Origin: Pseudomaricurvus sp965656525
Lineage (GTDB): Bacteria; Pseudomonadota; Gammaproteobacteria; Pseudomonadales; Cellvibrionaceae
DNA length: 64,000 bases
Assembly: GCA_965656525.1 (NCBI GenBank)
Contig: CBFHKY010000004.1
Span: 1-64,000, forward strand
Reading direction: 5' to 3'
Shown in pieces: positions 37,957-46,719 of this stretch. The notes under the pieces were generated by a model. The model was not told the DNA's origin and did not search any database. It saw nothing but the letters and a program-made list of their open reading frames with translations. Within the stretch, counting starts at the first letter, position 1; the number at the start of each line of letters is the position of its first letter. A program made the translations under genes and the position numbers.

Positions 37957-39666
37957 GTGTCTCACGCCTACCGTAGCAAAAGCTTATTCATTTCATTCGG
38001 TCTACTACTGACGGTGGGCCTACACAGCGTGTGTTCCTCGGCGCAACAACTAGAAGCCTTCGAGACCCAGCTGGATCAAACCATTCGCAGCGCCTGCCAC
38101 GGTAATATGGTGGAAGCAATACCAGATTTCATGAGTGGCGTACGCGATTGGATTACTGAATCCAGCCCATTTTGTGAAACCGTGCGCACAATGCCCGAAG
38201 AAGACAACGCCTACGACTATTTGAAATCGCAAAACCCTGAGCTGGCCAAACCCACAACCGATGCTGAGATCAAAACTCTATTTGGTTACAACGAAGACCT
38301 TTATCGCCATGCAGATTGTGATGATTGGATGTGCAACCACATTCGAGATCGTGTTTTTAACGACGGCAACCCCATATCCCTCAGCGATTACAAAGTTGTA
38401 GAACAACACTGCGACGGTGACTACAGCTGTCTTGAAAGCTGGTTTAAACAGTGGCCTCGGCCGTTACCAGAGTCACCTTCAGCCACCGGTCTCAGTCTGG
38501 ACGAGCTGATGGGACAAGCCAAGCCTGCAGACGTGCCACAAACGCAAAACCAATCCGCTCAGCTGCAAGCACAACCAGCAGGGATGTCTTTGGATCAACT
38601 CATAGGCAATGATGTCGCGATAGCGCCTCCCCCTTCACGAGGCTCACAAGCAAATCCAGTATCATCACCATCGAGCCGTACTTTGGCCGCCAGCCTGAGT
38701 CTTGATGACGTATTTGCCGCTCGGGAAGAGCTTGAATTGAACCAATTGAAATTAACGATCAACGACAAACATACTCATATGGCTAACAGCTGTGCGTGTT
38801 CATTAAATAAAAGCGGCTGCTACCAACTACCGCACGAATCTTTATTAGCGCCAGCCGGACAAAGGGAGCAAAAGCGCTTCGATTACTGCTCTGATTGGCG
38901 TACAACAAAAAATACCATTATCACAACAACCGCTGCAGCCAATGACACGTTAGCGGCGCTGGATCGTATTCAGTCAAACATCGCAAAGAATGACGCCGAC
39001 ATGAAATCAACCATTGCCCGCTGGCAAGAGAAGCATCAAAAACAAATCGCTCAGCAACAACAAGCCTCACAAAAGCGCCAAGGTTTTGCTTATCTTGCCG
39101 CCATGGGCTCTATAGCGATGCAAGCAGCGACAGCCCCCAATGGTGACCTATCAATCGAGTCAGCCGCTCGAAATGCGCTTAGTCTGCATAATAATTTAGC
39201 CGGTGATAGCCCAGCTACAACGCCTTCTTCTCGCGAGGTTCGATCGTCTTTACCCAAGCAGCCCAGTACGAACCCCCATAAGCCTGAACTTATGGCAGCC
39301 AACAACCCGAATTCTTCATCTGCGGCCGCAGACTCAAAACTCAATACGTCATCCGCCAATGATCGCTACGCAGTTTGTACGATAAGAACCGGTTTAAAAG
39401 TCATTGCCGGTTGCATCAACGTAAGCGGGCTGGATAATAACACCCCCTGTACCGGCGAAAACGGCAACCAAATCTGCGCACAAGACATGTTTGAGCTTTG
39501 CCAAAAAGTCGGCAAAAAAACGGGCGCTTTGTTCGATGAATATTCATCTGGCATGGGGTACAACGCTTCTATGAAACAATGCATCGCTAAATGCGAAAAT
39601 AATTACGGCGAAGCCAATTGGGGACAATACGGGCGTAAATGCTTAGGGGCTGTATCCACACGCTAA
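37957..39666 (+). CDS. Large secreted Cys-rich protein with three SLD-type motifs, unknown function
   Basis: A 569-residue protein with a signal peptide (LFISFGLLLTVGLHSVCSSA then QQLEAF). A Cys-rich N-terminal domain (about 30-170; pairs such as DCDDWMCNH and HCDGDYSCLESW) is followed by a Pro/Gln/Ser linker holding three spaced copies of a short motif: GLSLDELMGQ, GMSLDQLIGN and SLSLDDVFAA. A second Cys patch is SCACSLNKSGCY. A Gln-rich coiled coil follows (about 305-375), and the C-terminal Cys-rich domain (about 468-569) includes CTIRTGLKVIAGCINVSG and MKQCIAKCENNYGEANWG. GTG 37957 with GAGG ten bases upstream is chosen; an in-frame ATG at 37900 lies inside the previous gene. I do not recognise a family. 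Confidence 0.75.
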   Translation: MSHAYRSKSLFISFGLLLTVGLHSVCSSAQQLEAFETQLDQTIRSACHGNMVEAIPDFMSGVRDWITESSPFCETVRTMPEEDNAYDYLKSQNPELAKPTTDAEIKTLFGYNEDLYRHADCDDWMCNHIRDRVFNDGNPISLSDYKVVEQHCDGDYSCLESWFKQWPRPLPESPSATGLSLDELMGQAKPADVPQTQNQSAQLQAQPAGMSLDQLIGNDVAIAPPPSRGSQANPVSSPSSRTLAASLSLDDVFAAREELELNQLKLTINDKHTHMANSCACSLNKSGCYQLPHESLLAPAGQREQKRFDYCSDWRTTKNTIITTTAAANDTLAALDRIQSNIAKNDADMKSTIARWQEKHQKQIAQQQQASQKRQGFAYLAAMGSIAMQAATAPNGDLSIESAARNALSLHNNLAGDSPATTPSSREVRSSLPKQPSTNPHKPELMAANNPNSSSAAADSKLNTSSANDRYAVCTIRTGLKVIAGCINVSGLDNNTPCTGENGNQICAQDMFELCQKVGKKTGALFDEYSSGMGYNASMKQCIAKCENNYGEANWGQYGRKCLGAVSTR

Positions 39667-39747
39667 ATGACGTTGAAACGGATGGCAATTTACTCACAGT
39701 GATTGATACAGGATCAAGCGCCTGTAGGCGTCCACCCTATGGGGAGA

Positions 39748-39797
39748 ACCCACCTAACAACCTTGTGACAGTATAGATATAAGGTTGTTAGGTGGGT
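39748..39797. repeat. Perfect 17-bp inverted repeat with 16-base loop
   Basis: ACCCACCTAACAACCTT (39748-39764) and its exact reverse complement (39781-39797) lie between the Cys-rich protein gene and gor, which converge. No T run follows on either strand, so it is an atypical terminator or a protein-binding/mobile-element relic. Confidence 0.8.
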
Positions 39798-39865
39798 CGT
39801 TGAATTCAAGGTTTTACTTCAAGATAACAGCTTTTATTACTTGCCTGCCGCTTTGTCTTTTTGGG

Positions 39866-41233
39866 TCAAGGCGACACCGTACGCGTGGCCGTGCGCATAG
39901 TAACAAATTCTTCTGCAGCGGTTGGGTGAATGCCAATGGTTGTATCCAGATCCTTTTTTGTTGCCCCCATTTTGAGAGCTACAGCAAAGCCTTGAATGAT
40001 CTCTCCCGCATCTTTGCCCACCATATGGCAACCCAACACCTTGTCCGTTGCATCATCTACGATCAATTTCATTAAAGATCGCTCATTCAAACCGGACAAA
40101 GTATGTTTCATAGGTTTAAAGTTAGAACTGTAGACTCGCACTCGGTGCCCCGCTGCTAATGCGTCTTCCTCGCTCAGCCCCACTGTGCCGATATTGGGCT
40201 GGCAAAAAACGGCCGTCGCAATGCCGTTGTAATCCAGTTCACAGGGTTCGTTATTATAAAGATATTTGGCTAGCACCATACCTTCGGCTAAAGCTACTGG
40301 GGTCAACTCCATACCGCCAGTCACATCACCAATGGCATAAATGCTCGGTTCATGAGTCTGGAACTGATGGTTTACTTGAATGGTATTATCTTTGTTTAAT
40401 TGGACTTGAGTGTGATTCAGCCCAAGACCATCAATACGCGGAGAGCGCCCAATAGCAGACATCACACAGTCCACTTCGCGCTCAGTGCCGTCGGTCATCT
40501 GTACTTGTAAGGTACCATTGTCATTGCGAGTAATACTCTCGATATTGACCTCAAAGCTGAGCTTCACGCCTTTTTGCTGCACTTGGTCGGCAACAAATTC
40601 ACGAACCTCATGATCAAAGCCACGAAGAAACATCGAGCCACGGTAAATCAATTCAGTTTGCACACCGAGACCATTGAAAATACCTGCAAATTCAATCGCA
40701 ATGTAGCCGCCTCCCAAGATCATCACTCGCTGAGGAAACTCTGGCAGGTAGAAGGCTTCATCAGAAGTGATCATGTATTCTTTGCCGGGAATGTCTGGTC
40801 GCAATGGCTCCCCACCGGTGGCAATTAATATACGCTCTGCCGTGTAGACTTCATCCCCCACCTGCACACGGTTGCCCTCTAACAGTGAGGCCCGGCCTTC
40901 GATCACTTCGACACCCGCATTAGTAAGAAGATTAAGATAAATGCCGTTTAGACGGTGAATCTCGCAGGTTTTGTTGTCTCGCAAAGTGGTCCAATCAAAT
41001 TGCCCTTCAGGCATTTGCCAGCCAAAACCTGCGGCGGCCTCTCTCTCTTCAGAAAACTCCGATGCGTACACAAACAGCTTTTTAGGTACACAGCCAACGT
41101 TTACGCATGTGCCCCCCATGTAAGTATCTTCTGCCACGGCAACTTTGGCACCAAAGCTGGCCGACATTCGCGCCGCTCTCACTCCGCCGGAACCGGCACC
41201 AATCACAAACAGATCGTAGTCATACTGAGACAA
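39866..41233 (-). CDS. gor: Glutathione-disulfide reductase
   Basis: A 455-residue FAD enzyme reducing GSSG with NADPH. It has the FAD-binding LFVIGAGSGGVRAARMSA, the redox-active disulfide GGTCVNVGCVPKKL, and the NADPH region MILGGGYIAIEFAGIFNGLG. The second FAD motif is IYAIGDVTGGMELTPVA, and the C-terminal catalytic His-Glu lies in IGIHPTAAEEFVTMR. The start is taken as TTG 41233 (MSQYDYDLFVIG) because GGAGG lies six bases upstream of it; the frame extends to a TTG at 41248 that would include that site. Confidence 0.96.
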   Translation of the reverse strand: MSQYDYDLFVIGAGSGGVRAARMSASFGAKVAVAEDTYMGGTCVNVGCVPKKLFVYASEFSEEREAAAGFGWQMPEGQFDWTTLRDNKTCEIHRLNGIYLNLLTNAGVEVIEGRASLLEGNRVQVGDEVYTAERILIATGGEPLRPDIPGKEYMITSDEAFYLPEFPQRVMILGGGYIAIEFAGIFNGLGVQTELIYRGSMFLRGFDHEVREFVADQVQQKGVKLSFEVNIESITRNDNGTLQVQMTDGTEREVDCVMSAIGRSPRIDGLGLNHTQVQLNKDNTIQVNHQFQTHEPSIYAIGDVTGGMELTPVALAEGMVLAKYLYNNEPCELDYNGIATAVFCQPNIGTVGLSEEDALAAGHRVRVYSSNFKPMKHTLSGLNERSLMKLIVDDATDKVLGCHMVGKDAGEIIQGFAVALKMGATKKDLDTTIGIHPTAAEEFVTMRTATRTVSP

Positions 41234-41363
41234 AGCATACCTCCACAAAGTTATCGCAAAATCGAGTCAATCTATATATCAAGGCATTGTAGCGAAATTT
41301 GGATCGCTTCTGTGAAATAGCATCAACTGAACTCCAAAAGTTCTAATTCCACCAAAAGCTCAG

Positions 41364-41400
41364 AAACAAAAAAAGCCGCTATACGCGACTTTTTTTGTTG
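41364..41400 (-). terminator. Terminator downstream of the transmembrane chemoreceptor gene
   Basis: AAAAAAAGCCGC and GCGACTTTTTTT flank the loop TATAC, with one mismatch in the stem and A and T runs at both ends, 48 bases after the chemoreceptor stop codon. Its symmetry allows use on both strands. Confidence 0.75.
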
Positions 41401-41447
41401 TTTTACTCAACGAAGACATGATAAACGTTGATTGTGAAAACTGTCTC

Positions 41448-43067
41448 TTAGACTCGGAACTGTGAAGACACACGCATCAGTTGATCGGCCAGACTTTTTA
41501 GTGAAGTGCTCAAATCCGATACTTTGTAGGTATTTTGCTCAGCGACTTCAGACGCATCGCGCATGCTAACAACATTTTGTTGAATATCATTAGCAAAACG
41601 TTGCTGCTCTTCGGTAGCGCCCGCGATTTGCTGATTCATGTCTGTAATAGAAGTCACTTTAGCCGTAATGGCCTCTAATGAAACGCCTGTAGCTCCGGCC
41701 TGCTCAACACTTTTCTGAGCCTGTTCTTTTCCTTGTGACATCACACCAACAGCTGATCGAGCCGCTGTCTGAAGCTGTTCGATAACGGTTTGAATTTCAT
41801 GTGTGGACTCCTGTGTGCGCGAAGCCAAAGTACGCACTTCGTCGGCAACCACAGCAAAACCACGGCCTTGCTCGCCCGCTCGGGCCGCTTCAATGGCCGC
41901 ATTTAATGCCAGTAGATTGGTCTGTTCAGCAATACCTTTAATCACATCCAAAATACCACCGACGCTTTCGGTATCGGCTTCAAGTTTAACAATCACTTCG
42001 GCTGCGCGTTCTACCTCGGCTGCCAAATCATTAATAGAACCCACTGTGCTTTGCACAATGCTTAGCCCTTGCTTGGCCTCTGTATCAGCATCTGTTGCCG
42101 CCTGTGCGGCTGAACCTGCGTTTTCAGCAACGTTCGTGACGCTGCGCAACATATCGTTCATAGCATTAGACACAATGGTTGAAGCGCGAGTTTGCTCACT
42201 CGATACTTCTGACGTTTTACCTGAAAGAATATTCAGCTCTTGTGAAACGTTGGTCAAGGGGGTGATCACATTGATCACATCGCCAATGGTATTGTGTAAC
42301 TTTTCGACAAACACATTAAACCAGTGCACCAATGTGCCCAATTCATCTTGGGAATTTTGTTCTAGACGACGAGTTAAGTCGCCTTCACCTTGGGCAATAT
42401 CTCGCAACGACTGGATGATTTGATCCATACCTTTAGTGATCAGTAATACAATACTGAACGAAATCAGCAAGGTCACCGCTACCGTAACCACGCCAATACC
42501 AACACCTGCTGTCAGATTATCTTTGCCAGTTTGCAGAGCGTCATCAACCTTGGTGGTAAACCTTACGTGACTGGCTTCGCGATAATCAGCCAACAACTGC
42601 ACGGTAGCCTCGAAGCTCTGGCGCTTATTTTCAGCGATCTCAGCAATACGAGAGAAGTCCATGGTGCCGTCGATCATGCTCTGCGTCAGAGGGATCGATA
42701 TACCCGTAAATTGCGTTAATTTATTGCGCAATGCACTGATTTTAGAGGCATCTTGAGGATAAAGGTCCAACTGTTGATCTAGGTTACTTTCCAGTGCGCG
42801 ATAGGTTTTGCGCGCTCTATCCAGCATATCTTGTTCGCCTGTGCTGGCGGCGTTGGTCATTAGCTCGTCCATACGGTCGAACAAAACAATATTACTGCTG
42901 GCCAATTCCAATAATGGAAAATCTACGCTCTTAATTTGCTCTAAACGCTCACCATTCTTGGTGCCAGAATTGATAATCACCATCAAAAACAGCAAAAAAC
43001 CTAGAATAGCAACGGCAGGAATCAACAGAATTTTATATTTAATACTTAAATTTCTCATCCAGCTCAT
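41448..43067 (-). CDS. Methyl-accepting chemotaxis protein, transmembrane
   Basis: A 539-residue chemoreceptor. Membrane helix 1 is at about residues 10-31 (YKILLIPAVAILGFLLFLMV). A periplasmic helical ligand domain (about 35-185) contains the segment FPLLELASSNIVLFDRMDEL, typical of four-helix-bundle sensors. Helix 2 is at about 190-213 (VVTVAVTLLISFSIVLLITK), followed by a HAMP domain (DIAQGEGDLTRRLEQNSQDE). The signalling tip is EQTNLLALNAAIEAARAGEQ, then GRGFAVVADEVRTLASRTQE. ATG 43067 follows AAGGTACATCTC; the longer frame to 43130 lacks a ribosome site. Ligand unknown; no che genes nearby. Confidence 0.93.
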   Translation of the reverse strand: MSWMRNLSIKYKILLIPAVAILGFLLFLMVIINSGTKNGERLEQIKSVDFPLLELASSNIVLFDRMDELMTNAASTGEQDMLDRARKTYRALESNLDQQLDLYPQDASKISALRNKLTQFTGISIPLTQSMIDGTMDFSRIAEIAENKRQSFEATVQLLADYREASHVRFTTKVDDALQTGKDNLTAGVGIGVVTVAVTLLISFSIVLLITKGMDQIIQSLRDIAQGEGDLTRRLEQNSQDELGTLVHWFNVFVEKLHNTIGDVINVITPLTNVSQELNILSGKTSEVSSEQTRASTIVSNAMNDMLRSVTNVAENAGSAAQAATDADTEAKQGLSIVQSTVGSINDLAAEVERAAEVIVKLEADTESVGGILDVIKGIAEQTNLLALNAAIEAARAGEQGRGFAVVADEVRTLASRTQESTHEIQTVIEQLQTAARSAVGVMSQGKEQAQKSVEQAGATGVSLEAITAKVTSITDMNQQIAGATEEQQRFANDIQQNVVSMRDASEVAEQNTYKVSDLSTSLKSLADQLMRVSSQFRV

Positions 43068-43308
43068 GAGATGTACCTTGTGATGGTTCTTTCCAATGAC
43101 GTGGGTCACGCCCACCCGCGATATAAGCATAGCTCAAAGCTAAAAAGTCGCGAGATTAAACATCAATACTCGCACAACTCAAGCTAACCTATATGAGTTA
43201 TCGGCCAAAAACTAAAGAGCTTTAAAACAAGATACGCTTGAGGAAAAGACTATCAAAACAAGCCATGTACGAAGAGAAAAACCAAAAAGTAGGTTTACGG
43301 GACGAAGC

Positions 43309-44712
43309 TCAGTCGAAACCCGATTCAAGCCACGCCAGCTGCCGACGTAATTGCACAACTTCACCCACAATAAGCAATGTTGGGGCACTCAGATCGGCTT
43401 GTTCGACAAGCTCTGCGAGCGTTGAAAGGTCTCCTTCAATGACTCGTTGCTCCAAGGTTGTTCCCTTTTCAATAACCGCCGCAGGAGTTGTTGCGCTGCG
43501 ACCATGTTGAATCAGGGTTTCGCAGATCACTGGCAGCCCTTTCAGCCCCATATAAAACACGAGGGTTTGATTGGGTAGCGCCAGTTCAGGCCAAGGTAAG
43601 TTCACTTGATGATTGCGCAAATGCCCGGTAATAAAACGAACGGACTGGGAGTGATCTCGGTGTGTGAGTGGTATACCCGCATAACTGGCGCACCCTGAGG
43701 CGGCGGTAATGCCGGGAACTACCTGAAATGAAACACCAGCCTGAACCAGTAGCTCCAGTTCTTCCCCGCCGCGCCCGAAAATAAATGGATCTCCTCCTTT
43801 CAGGCGCAATACGTTGCGCCCAGCCTGAGCCAGATCAGCCAAGCGCTGATTAATGTCTTCTTGAGGGAGAGCATGATCTGACTGGCGTTTGCCCACATAG
43901 ATTCGCTCACAATTAGAGGGCAATAGAGCCATAATGTCATCGGATACCAAACGGTCATATAGAACTACATCCGCCTGCTGGATCAAGCGTAGTGCCTTTA
44001 GGGTGAGCAACTCGGGATCACCCGGCCCAGCGCCTACCAAATACACCTCACCAATAAAAGGCCCTTTCTTTGCCTTATCGAGTTGAGATTGAAACACTCG
44101 ATCCGCTTTTTCAGTCTGGCCTGCCTGCAACAGCCTAGCAGGCAGGCCAGAGAGCATAGTATCCCAAAACAAGCGTCGCACGTTGGTTGCTGGCAGTGTT
44201 TGCTTCACGGAATGGCGCCATGTCTCCGCCCATTGAGCCAAACGACCAAAATGGCGAGGGACAAACGCTTCCAACTGACGTTTCATAAAACGAGTCAGTG
44301 TCGGCGATACGCCTGATGAATGCAGTGCAATCACCATTGGCTCACGATTAATAACAGCCGGCAAACTGACATCCCCGAGGGACACGTCACCGGCATGATT
44401 ACAAAGAACTCCTAGCTCCTGACAAGCCGCTGCAATTTGTCGATTCATATCCGTATCGTTGCTGGCAATCACCACCAAAAAGTAATCGCTTAGCGTGACA
44501 CTAGCCATATCAAAATTAGATGTGGTGACACGCACTTGTTCGCGGTGTTCAATAACTAATTGCTGCAAATTGGCACACAACTCAGGAGCCCAAACACTGA
44601 CATTGGCACCTGCGGATAACAGCAAGCGCACTTTTCTTAAAGCAATTTCTCCTCCGCCTATGACTAAGCAGGCACGTTGAGAAATACGGATAAAAAGCGG
44701 GAGAAAATCCAT
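43309..44712 (-). CDS. cysG: Siroheme synthase (multifunctional)
   Basis: A 467-residue fusion making siroheme from uroporphyrinogen III, the cofactor of CysI at 32.5 kb. The N-terminal third (1-200) is the precorrin-2 dehydrogenase/ferrochelatase: LVIGGGEIALRKVRLLLSAG binds NAD, and NHAGDVSLGDVSLPAVINRE and IALHSSGVSPTLTRFMKRQL follow. The C-terminal part (about 215-460) is the SAM uroporphyrin methyltransferase: VYLVGAGPGDPELLTLKALR, LYDRLVSDDI, RLKGGDPFIFGRGGEE, and GITAASGCASYAGIPLTHRD. Length matches E. coli CysG (457). Confidence 0.96.
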   Translation of the reverse strand: MDFLPLFIRISQRACLVIGGGEIALRKVRLLLSAGANVSVWAPELCANLQQLVIEHREQVRVTTSNFDMASVTLSDYFLVVIASNDTDMNRQIAAACQELGVLCNHAGDVSLGDVSLPAVINREPMVIALHSSGVSPTLTRFMKRQLEAFVPRHFGRLAQWAETWRHSVKQTLPATNVRRLFWDTMLSGLPARLLQAGQTEKADRVFQSQLDKAKKGPFIGEVYLVGAGPGDPELLTLKALRLIQQADVVLYDRLVSDDIMALLPSNCERIYVGKRQSDHALPQEDINQRLADLAQAGRNVLRLKGGDPFIFGRGGEELELLVQAGVSFQVVPGITAASGCASYAGIPLTHRDHSQSVRFITGHLRNHQVNLPWPELALPNQTLVFYMGLKGLPVICETLIQHGRSATTPAAVIEKGTTLEQRVIEGDLSTLAELVEQADLSAPTLLIVGEVVQLRRQLAWLESGFD

Positions 44713-44966
44713 GGCGCAACGCTCACAACGGAACCATTAGGCTTAAGCCGCGGCACCACACAGAGCGTGGCACTACGGTAAGTAAGGGGTGTCTATCAAA
44801 CAGTAAGTCATCAACCCACCATAGCGGTGGACTCTGAAAATACCACACCACCTTGAACACATCGCTGGCTCACGGTGATGTGGCTGTAGCGATCAAACAG
44901 TCTTTGATACATAGACCGGAATTTGATCGCGGAGCAGTATTGACTGGCTAAGTGAGCATTGCTCGG
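44713..44966. other. Intergenic region upstream of cysG, downstream of serS
   Basis: 254 bases between serS and cysG, both on the minus strand. I looked for a tRNA or leader and found none. No strong terminator was seen. It presumably holds the cysG promoter. Confidence 0.4.
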
Positions 44967-46244
44967 TTAACCCAGCTTTTCAATACCACCCATATAGAGG
45001 CGCAACGCCTCAGGGATAATCACAGAACCATCCGCCTGCTGATAATTTTCCAAGACTGCAATAAGTGTCCGACCCACTGCAAGACCCGAACCGTTAAGAG
45101 TGTGCAGCAGCTCTGGCTTACCGGTGTCTGGGTTTTTGTAGCGCGCTTTCATGCGGCGAGCCTGAAAATCTCTGAAGTTACTGCAAGAAGAAATCTCGCG
45201 ATATTTTTCTTGCGATGGCAGCCAGACTTCGATGTCATAAGTTTTGGCGGCTGAAAACCCCAGATCACCACCGCACAATACAACGGTACGATATGGCAGT
45301 TCTAATTTTTGCAAGATGGTTTCTGCTTGCCCCGTCAGGGTTTCCAACGTTTCATCTGAATCGTCTGGGCGAACAAACTGCACCAATTCCACTTTTTCAA
45401 ACTGATGCTGGCGAATCATGCCACGGGTATCACGGCCATAACTGCCAGCTTCTGAACGAAAACACGGTGTATGACACACAAACTTCAACGGCAGAAGTTT
45501 CGCATCCCGAACGATTTCATTGCGCAGCATATTTGTGACGGGTACTTCGGCCGTAGGAATCAGGTAAAACTCTCGCTCATCGTCCAGTTTAAACAAATCT
45601 TCTTCGAATTTTGGCAGCTGGCCGGTGCCGTATAAAGACTCTTTATTGACGATGAAAGGCACGTAGGTTTCTTGATAACCATGTTCTTGAGAGTGCGTAT
45701 CCAACATAAATTGGATCAGCGCACGATGTAAGCGCGCCACTCCGCCTTGCATAACCGCAAAGCGTGAGCCCGTCAATTTAGAAGCCGTATCGAAATCCAA
45801 ACCACCCAACTGTGCACCCAGGTCTACATGGTCTTTCACCTCAAAATCAAACTCGCGCGGGGCACCCCAGCGGCGCACTTCTACGTTGTCATCTTCGCTA
45901 ACCCCAGTCGGTACTTCATCTACAGGGATGTTGGGGATTACGCTTAACTCAGCCTCAATATTCGTTTGCAGAACGGATAACTGATGCTCTGAATCCGCCA
46001 GTTGTTGCTTCAGCTCATCGACGACTTTCAGCAAGGGTGCAATATCTTCACCTGCTGATTTCGCTTTACCAATCGATTTGGATCGAGCATTCCGCTCTTG
46101 CTGCAGAGTTTCCGTTTTGACTTGGATCGCTCTACGTTCTTCATCCATAGCCATCAATTTGGCCACGTCCAGTTCAAAACCCTTTTTCTTTAATGCGCTT
46201 TTAACCGCCTCAGGGTTTTCACGAATCCACTTAAAATCAAGCAT
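44967..46244 (-). CDS. serS: Serine-tRNA ligase
   Basis: A 425-residue class II synthetase that charges tRNA-Ser and tRNA-Sec. The N-terminal coiled-coil arm (about 25-100) includes RAIQVKTETLQQERNARSKS. Class II motifs are the dimer-interface region around TGSRFAVMQGGVARLHRALI, motif 2 LKFVCHTPCFRSEAGSYGRD followed by TRGMIRQHQFEKVE, and motif 3 NGSGLAVGRTLIAVLENYQQ. ATG 46244 (MLDFKWIRENPEAV) is the family's usual start; the frame extends 12 codons upstream, over the end of crcB. Fourteen bases separate it from the crcB stop. Confidence 0.98.
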   Translation of the reverse strand: MLDFKWIRENPEAVKSALKKKGFELDVAKLMAMDEERRAIQVKTETLQQERNARSKSIGKAKSAGEDIAPLLKVVDELKQQLADSEHQLSVLQTNIEAELSVIPNIPVDEVPTGVSEDDNVEVRRWGAPREFDFEVKDHVDLGAQLGGLDFDTASKLTGSRFAVMQGGVARLHRALIQFMLDTHSQEHGYQETYVPFIVNKESLYGTGQLPKFEEDLFKLDDEREFYLIPTAEVPVTNMLRNEIVRDAKLLPLKFVCHTPCFRSEAGSYGRDTRGMIRQHQFEKVELVQFVRPDDSDETLETLTGQAETILQKLELPYRTVVLCGGDLGFSAAKTYDIEVWLPSQEKYREISSCSNFRDFQARRMKARYKNPDTGKPELLHTLNGSGLAVGRTLIAVLENYQQADGSVIIPEALRLYMGGIEKLG

Positions 46245-46258
46245 AAAATAATAACCAA

Positions 46259-46633
46259 TTAAATCAATCGTAGCGTGCACTGGATGGCTAAAGCTACCGC
46301 CAGAACACAGCCAAGCACGCTAATAAGTATGTAAGCCAGTGCAATCGTACCATGGCCATTTTGCCACAGAGTAACTGCATCTAACGCAAACGTTGAGAAG
46401 GTCGTAAAGGCACCCAAAAAGCCCGCCATAATCCAGCCCCGCCACTCGGGAGCCAGAACACCTTTTTCTATAATCAATACATAACTGACGCCCATCAATA
46501 GAGAACCTATCAAGTTGGCGCAGAGAGTCCCAAGAGGAAACCGATTTTCCAAGACCGGAAACAAATAGGTAGTAGTAGCATAACGCCCCACAGCACCAAG
46601 GGCTCCGCCCAAAGCCACAGCCAACCAGATCAT
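46259..46633 (-). CDS. crcB: Fluoride channel CrcB/Fluc
   Basis: A 124-residue four-helix membrane protein that forms dimeric fluoride channels protecting against F-. It has the family motif LGGALGAVGRYATTTYL, then FPLGTLCANLIGSLLMGVSY with the conserved Asn, and GFLGAFTTFSTFALDAV with the Phe/Thr track. It lies between rarA and serS in one direction. No fluoride riboswitch was recognised in the 86 bases upstream. Confidence 0.96.
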   Translation of the reverse strand: MIWLAVALGGALGAVGRYATTTYLFPVLENRFPLGTLCANLIGSLLMGVSYVLIIEKGVLAPEWRGWIMAGFLGAFTTFSTFALDAVTLWQNGHGTIALAYILISVLGCVLAVALAIQCTLRLI

Positions 46634-46719
46634 AATAAAGCACCACTGTACTGACGCTCGCAGTATTGACGCTCAGAGTTATTCCATATCAGCTGCTGTA
46701 GCACGGCACAGTCCCCGAA

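Noticed and set aside
43238..43510. 90-codon plus-strand frame
   Set aside because: Mostly antisense to the 3' end of cysG, with shadow composition.
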